40,652 bases of DNA. Source: an uncultured Gemmiger sp. GTDB lineage: Bacteria; Bacillota; Clostridia; Oscillospirales; Ruminococcaceae. The notes under the pieces were generated by a model. It made no database searches. It saw only the letters and a list, made by a program, of their open reading frames with translations, and was not told where the DNA came from. Position numbers and translations under genes: made by a program. The stretch spans positions 1 to 40,652 of the forward strand of contig CANRLV010000015.1 of NCBI GenBank assembly GCA_947631565.1, written 5' to 3'. Positions 36,009 through 40,652 of this stretch are shown here, piece after piece. Within the stretch, counting starts at the first letter, position 1. The number at the start of each line of letters is the position of its first letter.

Positions 36009-36086
36009 ATGCGAATTACATTTCATGTCGGTATTTTTACCGTCACGATTATTGTGAAAAGCAGAAGCCGCCACTCTGCAAAGTGA
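36009..36086 (+). CDS. 25-residue toxin-like peptide of a putative type I toxin-antitoxin system
   Basis: A small reading frame, MRITFHVGIFTVTIIVKS followed by a basic RSRHSAK tail, with a strong AAAGGAGG ribosome-binding site 9 nt upstream. It has its own promoter. The hydrophobic stretch (about residues 4-16) is short and alternates, and the tail is basic, as in many type I toxins, although it is shorter than TxpA. I do not recognise a named family. Its SD is sequestered by a CCTCC-GAAA-GGAGG hairpin, and an antisense promoter downstream faces it. The last codons form half of the terminator hairpin of the antisense RNA. Confidence 0.7.
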   Translation: MRITFHVGIFTVTIIVKSRSRHSAK

Positions 36087-36152
36087 CGGCTTCTAATCAT
36101 TTAGGGGCCTAATCCCAACCAGAGCCAGCCGCTTATCGGCAAGGCTCTTTCT
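36058..36152 (-). ncRNA. Candidate antisense RNA antitoxin (RatA-like arrangement)
   Basis: A minus-strand promoter (36159-36188) would start an RNA near 36152 that runs into the 3' UTR and last third of the toxin-like gene. The hairpin at 36063-36094 is a continuous 13-bp stem on this strand (one G.U pair) followed by GCTTTTC, a credible terminator. The RNA would be about 95 nt and fully complementary to the 3' end of the peptide mRNA. The existence of the RNA is inferred from promoter and terminator only. Confidence 0.65.
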
Positions 36153-36157
36153 GTTTC
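36121..36157 (+). terminator. 3' end hairpin of the toxin-like mRNA
   Basis: Stem AGAGCC/GGCTCT with inner GCCG/CGGC (36121-36148) is followed by a T-rich TTTCTGTTT. The T-run is interrupted, so the end is imprecise. The same arm is complementary to the 5' UTR of this mRNA. Confidence 0.6.
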
Positions 36158-36158
36158 C

Positions 36159-36188
36159 AGTATACACACATTGCCCCTGCTTTGTCAA
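36159..36188 (-). promoter_or_regulatory. Promoter of the antisense RNA
   Basis: Minus strand: perfect -35 TTGACA (36183-36188) and -10 TATACT (36159-36164) with an 18-nt spacer. It points against the small gene and is not needed by any minus-strand coding sequence, since the histidine kinase and response regulator are on the plus strand. Confidence 0.8.
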
Positions 36189-36265
36189 GTTTTCTTTTGA
36201 TGGTTGATAAAACCTTTATATTCCCCTGCTATGCTCCCCTTGTATCACACAAAGGGGGCTTTTGT

Positions 36266-36997
36266 ATGCAGGGCATCGAGATCGAGCATTTGAGCCAGTA
36301 CTACGGCCGGCGGCCGGCGCTGCGCGATGTGAGCCTGACCGTCCCGCCGGGGCTGTACGGGCTGCTGGGGCGCAACGGTGCGGGCAAGACCACGCTCATG
36401 CGCACGGTGGCCGCGCTGCTGCCCTGCCGGGCGGGGCGCGTGCGCGTGTGCGGCGTGCCGGCGGACGATGCGCACGCCGCCAGGGTGCGCGCGCTCATCG
36501 GCTACCTGCCGCAGGATTTTGCCGCCTATCCCAGCCTGACCGTGCGCGAGACGCTGGCGTACCTGGGCACGCTGTCCGGCATGAGTGGGGCGGCACTGGC
36601 CCGCCGGGTCCCGGCCGTGCTGCGCCAGGTCAACCTGACCGAGCAGGCCGGCAAACGGGTGAAGGCGCTCTCCGGCGGTATGCTGCGGCGGCTGGGCGTG
36701 GCACAGGCGCTGCTGCACGACCCGCCGGTGCTCATCGTCGACGAGCCGACCGCCGGTTTGGACCCCGAGGAGCGCGTGCGCCTGCGCGGGCTGCTGGCGG
36801 CGCTGGCCGGCGGCGGCAAGACGGTGGTGTTCTCGACCCACATCGCCGGCGACATCGAGGCCGTGTGCCGCGGCCTTGCCATTTTGGACGGCGGACGGCT
36901 GCTGTACGCCGGCACGGCGGCGGACCTCAAGCGCCGCACCGGCGCGCGAACACTGGAGCAGGCATACCTTGCCTTTGTGCAGGGGGGTGCGCGGTGA
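36266..36997 (+). CDS. ABC transporter ATP-binding protein (exporter, ABC-2 type)
   Basis: 243-residue ABC ATPase. Walker A GRNGAGKTT lies near 37-45, the signature is LSGGMLRRLGVAQ, Walker B LIVDEPTAGLDP, and the H-loop STHIAGD. Two integral membrane genes follow by 1-bp and 19-bp overlaps, giving an exporter of unknown substrate beside a two-component system. AAAGGGGG precedes the ATG at 36266 by 7 nt and may be masked by a hairpin (36236-36257). Confidence 0.92.
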   Translation: MQGIEIEHLSQYYGRRPALRDVSLTVPPGLYGLLGRNGAGKTTLMRTVAALLPCRAGRVRVCGVPADDAHAARVRALIGYLPQDFAAYPSLTVRETLAYLGTLSGMSGAALARRVPAVLRQVNLTEQAGKRVKALSGGMLRRLGVAQALLHDPPVLIVDEPTAGLDPEERVRLRGLLAALAGGGKTVVFSTHIAGDIEAVCRGLAILDGGRLLYAGTAADLKRRTGARTLEQAYLAFVQGGAR

Positions 36998-38265
36998 TGC
37001 GGCTGTTTGCGTGTGAATGCAGGCGCGTGCTCAAGAGCGCGAGCTACTGGCTGTTCGTGGGCGCGCTTGTGCTGTTTTTGTACAGCCAGCAGGCACTGCC
37101 CGTCACCGAGGGCGGCGATGCCTTTGTGCGCCCGCAGCCCGGCGACGAGCAAGGCGTGCTGGTGCCGAGCGGCGACGAGGCGCGCATCATGCCCGAGGCG
37201 GCCGCCGCCCTGCTGGACCGGTGGCAGGCCAACAGCTTTACCACCTGGCCCCCGCCTTTATGCGTTTATCGCCATGTAACGCTGCGCGAGCAAAAGCACG
37301 ACGCGCTGGCTGCGGTGCTGACCGATTTGTACGGGCAGGACGCCGCCGCCCTGCCGCAATCGGCCCCCGCCGCCGCGGGGTTTTTGGTCAGCGCCGACGG
37401 CACGCTGGCGCCGGCCGGCGGCGCGGCCCCGGATGTCGGCGCGCCGCCCGCGCTGCGCCCCGGACTGACGTGGGCGGACTTTACCGCTGCCATGGACCGG
37501 GCCGACAGACTTTTGGGCGGCGGCAGTGACTGGGCGCCGGCGGCACTCAAGCAAAAATTCGGCTTTGTGCCGGCCGACTATGCGGACCTGCTGGCCGAGT
37601 ACGAGGCCGGTATGAAGCACGACCGCTACACCGGCGCCTATGCGCGGCTATTCTGTGATTATGCAGTCATCGCGCTGGCGCTGTTCGGCGCGCTGCCGGC
37701 CGTGGCGCTGTTTTTGCAGGACTTCGGCAGCCGGGCCCGGCGCGGCGCGGCGGATGCGGTGTGGAGCCGGCGCTGTTCGTCGGCGATGCTGGTGGCGGCG
37801 CGCACCGCCGCGCTGACTGTGCTGGAGTTTGCCCCCATCCTGCTCATGGACGTTTTTGAGACGGCGTACTATGCCCGCCGGTACGGTGCCGCCAACATCG
37901 CCGCGTTCGCGTTTTTCCGCTACAGCGTGCTGTGGCTGCTCCCCACCCTGCTTTTGGTGGTGGCCGGCGGCGCGGCGCTGACGCTCGTCACCGGCACGGC
38001 GGCGGGGGCGGCCGTCTGGCCGGCGCTGGGCTGGCTGTGCGTGACGATGGGGGTCACGGGCCTTTCCAACGGGTCGACCTACGGCAGCCTGCTGACGCCG
38101 CGCCACAACACGGTGGGCAAGTACCTTGTCTACCAACAGAACCTGCCCCGGCTGCTGGCCGGGCGGGGCATGGCGCTGGCCGCTGCCGCCGCGCTGCTGG
38201 CGGCAGCCGTGTGGGCGCTGCGCCGGCGCCGAAGGGGGGCGATGCTGTGGCGGTTTGGCGCGTGA
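36997..38265 (+). CDS. ABC-2-like membrane subunit
   Basis: 422-residue membrane protein. One hydrophobic helix lies near the N-terminus (about 16-35), then a large extracytoplasmic region (about 36-220), then five or so further helices to the end. This is typical of ABC-2-type export permeases. The ATG shares its A with the ATPase stop (TGATG). The gene downstream overlaps its 3' end by 19 bp. No family could be named with confidence; the role is inferred from position and topology. Confidence 0.75.
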   Translation: MRLFACECRRVLKSASYWLFVGALVLFLYSQQALPVTEGGDAFVRPQPGDEQGVLVPSGDEARIMPEAAAALLDRWQANSFTTWPPPLCVYRHVTLREQKHDALAAVLTDLYGQDAAALPQSAPAAAGFLVSADGTLAPAGGAAPDVGAPPALRPGLTWADFTAAMDRADRLLGGGSDWAPAALKQKFGFVPADYADLLAEYEAGMKHDRYTGAYARLFCDYAVIALALFGALPAVALFLQDFGSRARRGAADAVWSRRCSSAMLVAARTAALTVLEFAPILLMDVFETAYYARRYGAANIAAFAFFRYSVLWLLPTLLLVVAGGAALTLVTGTAAGAAVWPALGWLCVTMGVTGLSNGSTYGSLLTPRHNTVGKYLVYQQNLPRLLAGRGMALAAAAALLAAAVWALRRRRRGAMLWRFGA

Positions 38266-38894
38266 TGCGCTGGCAGGCGCGGCTGCTGGGCCCGGCGCCG
38301 TTTTTGGCGGCGCTGGGCTGGCTGGCCGGGCTGACACTGGTATTTGGCACCGAGGACCTGCCCGCCGCCGAGACGGCGCGCTTACTCGAGGGCTTTTGCC
38401 CGGTGTGCGGGGTGTTTTTGTTCATCGGCCTGTTTGCGCCCGAGGCCGACCGCGGCCTGCGGGACTGCGTGGCCATGCGCCGCGCGCCTTACCTGGGCGT
38501 GTGCGCGCTGCGGGCGCTGTGGCCGTTGGGCGCGGCGGCGCTGTACAGTGCCGGGGCAGCGCTGTTTTTGGCCGCCCGCGGCTGCGCGGTACCGGGCAGG
38601 CTGGGCCTGGCCGCCTTTGCCAACGCCCTGTTTTTGGGCGCACTGGCGCTGCTTTGCGCCGTTCTGCTGGGCGGCACGGTGGCCGGGGCCGTGCCGCCGC
38701 TGGCCTGGCTGCTGCTCGACAGCCTGACCGGCCGGCTGGGCTCTCTCTCGCTGCTGCGTCAAACCACCGGCGTCGGTCTGCCCAAGCCGGCCGTGCCGGC
38801 GGCCGCCCTGGCCCTGTTTGCCGCGGCCTTTCTTGTGCGCCGGGCGCAGCTGCGGCGGGGCGATTCTTCGGGCTTCGCTGCTGTCTCGGCCTGA
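38247..38894 (+). CDS. Second membrane subunit of the ABC exporter
   Basis: 215-residue membrane protein with about six hydrophobic segments, low sequence complexity (Ala/Leu/Gly-rich) and a basic C-terminus. GTG 38247 has GAAGGGGGG 7 nt upstream. The later ATG at 38265 overlaps the upstream stop but lies 25 nt from any RBS. I do not recognise a named family; it is probably the partner permease of the exporter. Confidence 0.62.
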   Translation: MAVWRVMRWQARLLGPAPFLAALGWLAGLTLVFGTEDLPAAETARLLEGFCPVCGVFLFIGLFAPEADRGLRDCVAMRRAPYLGVCALRALWPLGAAALYSAGAALFLAARGCAVPGRLGLAAFANALFLGALALLCAVLLGGTVAGAVPPLAWLLLDSLTGRLGSLSLLRQTTGVGLPKPAVPAAALALFAAAFLVRRAQLRRGDSSGFAAVSA

Positions 38895-38929
38895 CCCCTG
38901 CCGGGGCAGGTGCTGCCGTTCCGTTGAAA

Positions 38930-38970
38930 ACAGCGTGGGCATCTGCCGCAACAGATGCCCACGCATTGGT
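38930..38970. terminator. Bidirectional terminator between convergent genes
   Basis: A perfect 13-bp stem GCGTGGGCATCTG / CAGATGCCCACGC (38933-38964) with loop CCGCAA. On the minus strand it is followed by TGTTTTC; on the plus strand only by an AT-rich tail. It separates the ABC exporter from the convergent Nudix gene. Confidence 0.75.
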
Positions 38971-39029
38971 ATATTTGCTTGCTTTATCGCCCGCCGTTCT
39001 GATACACTTTCCCGATAAACGCGGATTTT

Positions 39030-39545
39030 TCATACTGAACCATGTTCTGAAAAATCGGGACGCTGCCGATCGTCGTTCAAAAAATATTTTACTTCCCGGC
39101 TCGGCGCAGGGAGCTCGGTTCGGAAAAAGCCGGGATAGTATGGCACCGGCGTATCAACAGGTACCCAATGCAGGAATTCCTTCTGCCCGTCCTCGGTAAA
39201 GGAGCTGCAGGCGGGGGCAAAATCCGGGGGGACCTTCATGTAAAAATAGAAGGAGACCTCATAAATCAGCTTTCCCAGGTTGGCGGGGGCGTCGCCGTAA
39301 AAGTAGTTTTCATGCACAAAGCCGAGCCGGTCGACCTCCATGTCCACACCGGTCTCCTCCCGCACTTCCCGCCTTACGGCCTCCTCGGCGGTCTCGCCGA
39401 ACTGGATGCGCCCGCCGACGGAATACAGGTACGCCGGGCTGCGCTTATTGCCAGCCATGAGGATCTGGCCGTCCTTCATGATGATGGCGCCGACGCGCAG
39501 GTTGATGAGCCCGCCCCCACAGGGGACGCACATATCCTTTCCCAC
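39030..39545 (-). CDS. Nudix hydrolase
   Basis: 171-residue Nudix-fold protein. The Nudix box is complete: GRIQFGETAEEAVRREVREET, that is G-x5-E-x7-R-E-x2-E-E, with a following GV. It hydrolyses a nucleoside diphosphate linked to another moiety; substrate unknown. GTG 39545 has AAGGAGG 8 nt upstream; an ATG four codons later is the alternative. It is probably cotranscribed with the acetyltransferase 60 bp upstream. Confidence 0.85.
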   Translation of the reverse strand: MGKDMCVPCGGGLINLRVGAIIMKDGQILMAGNKRSPAYLYSVGGRIQFGETAEEAVRREVREETGVDMEVDRLGFVHENYFYGDAPANLGKLIYEVSFYFYMKVPPDFAPACSSFTEDGQKEFLHWVPVDTPVPYYPGFFRTELPAPSREVKYFLNDDRQRPDFSEHGSV

Positions 39546-39606
39546 CGTTTTTGCCTCCTTCAAATCCTGATTTTTCGCTCAGCACCACTTCCCGCCTGAC
39601 GGGGAT

Positions 39607-40374
39607 CTACCGATCCATTCCATCAACAACTGCCGCGGGTTTTGCGGTCATTTCTACCCAGGCGGGGACGAAGCCGCTCTTAAGCGCGTTTCGCGCTGAC
39701 CGGATATTAGACCACGCTGTGCAGTAAAACGGCACTTTATCTCTGCTTATGATTTCTTTTGCCAGCGCGCTTGTGAGAGCACAGGCGATTCCCCGCCGCC
39801 GGTATTCCGGCAAAACATCCACGCCAATCTGCCACATATCTTCGCAATCGGCAGAACAGGCGGCCAATCCGATCAGCCTGTTTCCGTCATAGGCCCCGAT
39901 GCCAAGAATGTCCAGCTGCCGGCGTTCCTTGCAAAGCGCGTTGCTCCATTCAGGCAAATATAGATTTCCAAAATCCTCCTGATTTAGTACGCGGGTCTTG
40001 TAAGGGCACGAAAGGGCGGGGAGCCGGTTTAAGTCCGGCAGATAATACTCAGCCATAAAGCATATTTTATGCCCTTTTTCTGACAGACGCTCATTCAGCC
40101 AGTGAAAACCTGGTGTTTCAAAGCATCTGTAAAATTCAAATTTTCTCACATACTCGGATACGAGATCCAAGGTTTCCTCTATGGAAGCCGCCACGATATT
40201 ATTTCCATAGGAAACGAAGTTACAGGTAATCGGTTCTTTATAATATTTACGGGCATTCTTTCCCAGCTTGAAAGCAAGAACGACATTTTTATCTGCCTTA
40301 AAATCCTCCGTGGAGCATCCAATATCCTCCGCGGACTGACGCATGGCAATTTCCATCATTTCATGATTCGTCAT
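39607..40374 (-). CDS. GNAT-family N-acetyltransferase
   Basis: 255-residue protein. The C-terminal half has a GNAT fold: GLAACSADCEDMWQIGVDVLPEYRR then RGIACALTSALAKEI, the acetyl-CoA pyrophosphate-binding R-x-x-G-x-A region, and NIRSARNALKSGF. The N-terminal half (about 1-125) is not recognised. The gene is visibly more AT-rich than its neighbours and uses more AAA/GAA/ATT codons, suggesting recent acquisition. The ATG at 40374 has GGGGG 5 nt upstream. Confidence 0.82.
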   Translation of the reverse strand: MTNHEMMEIAMRQSAEDIGCSTEDFKADKNVVLAFKLGKNARKYYKEPITCNFVSYGNNIVAASIEETLDLVSEYVRKFEFYRCFETPGFHWLNERLSEKGHKICFMAEYYLPDLNRLPALSCPYKTRVLNQEDFGNLYLPEWSNALCKERRQLDILGIGAYDGNRLIGLAACSADCEDMWQIGVDVLPEYRRRGIACALTSALAKEIISRDKVPFYCTAWSNIRSARNALKSGFVPAWVEMTAKPAAVVDGMDR

Positions 40375-40411
40375 AAAAACCCCCACGATTTACTTGATTC
40401 GCCAAACGCGA

Positions 40412-40440
40412 ATTTAACAAAATATCATATCTATCATCAA
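40412..40440 (-). promoter_or_regulatory. Candidate promoter of the acetyltransferase
   Basis: Minus strand: TTGATG (40435-40440) and TTAAAT (40412-40417) 17 nt apart, in an AT-rich gap. A small dyad ATTCGC-GTTTG-GCGAAT (about 40397-40413) overlaps the start region. Confidence 0.45.
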
Positions 40441-40457
40441 TTCTATCATTTGTACTC

Positions 40458-40652
40458 TCACGCTTTCAGCTGGTTCATCCATCCGCGGCGCTCGAAAACG
40501 ACGAGAGAAACGGCGAAGCGGATGCACTCCTCAAGCGACAGGGTGAGGTAGACCATCGGGATGGGCCAGTGGAACACGAAAGCGGTGACAAGGCCCAAGG
40601 GTACGCCGAAAAGCCAGGTGCCCATCAGGTCGATGGCCATGACGTAGGTCGT
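40458..40652 (-). CDS. MATE-family efflux transporter, C-terminal part
   Basis: The reading frame is open to the right window edge. The visible 64 residues, TTYVMAIDLMGTWLFGVP followed by LGLVTAFVFHWPIPMVYL and a tail LEECIRF...ERRGW, are typical of the last two helices of MATE (NorM-like) multidrug transporters. Only the C-terminus can be judged; the start is outside. Confidence 0.75.
   Translation of the reverse strand, partial: TTYVMAIDLMGTWLFGVPLGLVTAFVFHWPIPMVYLTLSLEECIRFAVSLVVFERRGWMNQLKA

Noticed and set aside
36063-36094. Sense-strand terminator of the toxin-like gene
   Set aside because: On the plus strand the hairpin has a C.A mismatch, lies partly inside the coding region and lacks a T-run. 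The minus-strand reading (G.U pair, TTTT) fits better.

Overview
The window is a GC-rich (by eye about two thirds G+C) chromosomal segment from a Firmicute. HPr kinase, WhiA, SepF, DivIVA, YlmH, RapZ and a YlbF-family protein in Gram-positive gene orders, with a low-complexity Ala/Arg-rich proteome, point to a high-GC clostridial lineage such as Oscillospiraceae/Ruminococcaceae (Faecalibacterium/Gemmiger-like). That placement is inference. No rRNA, tRNA, CRISPR array, insertion sequence or prophage gene was seen.

Layout. Positions 1-33795 read almost entirely leftward (minus strand). From right to left: a PsiE-like membrane protein and a CPA2 cation/proton antiporter; then miaB, a ylbF/ymcA-like gene, mutS, mutL, miaA and a HlyD-like membrane protein (tRNA modification and mismatch repair); then a division/translation cluster sepF, ylmH, divIVA, ileS, lspA, rluD, a Cof-type HAD phosphatase and an orphan PTS EIIA; then an ABC importer of the COG2984/4120/1101 type (lipoprotein, permease, ATPase); a secreted or anchored SGNH-like protein with Ig-like repeats; a HAD phosphatase; an ABC-F ATPase; and hprK, a ROK glucokinase, murB, rapZ, whiA and the 5' part of dnaE, which runs off the left edge.

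Positions 33952-38894 read rightward: a response regulator and histidine kinase, a very short gene, and a three-gene ABC exporter. The right end (39030-40652) reads leftward again: a Nudix hydrolase, a noticeably more AT-rich GNAT acetyltransferase, and the C-terminus of a MATE transporter entering from the right edge.

Most interesting parts. (1) Between the histidine kinase and the ABC exporter lies what looks like an undescribed type I toxin-antitoxin locus. A 25-codon peptide gene has its own near-consensus promoter, a Shine-Dalgarno sequence locked in a CCTCC-GAAA-GGAGG hairpin, and long-range complementarity between its 5' UTR and 3' end. A convergent antisense promoter and terminator define a short RNA covering the 3' end of the peptide mRNA, as in txpA/RatA. 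(2) Two intergenic sites about 20 kb apart share a roughly 55-bp structured element whose 31-nt hairpin shows a compensatory base-pair change. (3) The SGNH-domain protein appears to have lost its catalytic Ser and His. Starts were chosen by ribosome-binding-site spacing; several essential genes (ileS, miaA, miaB) appear to start at TTG.
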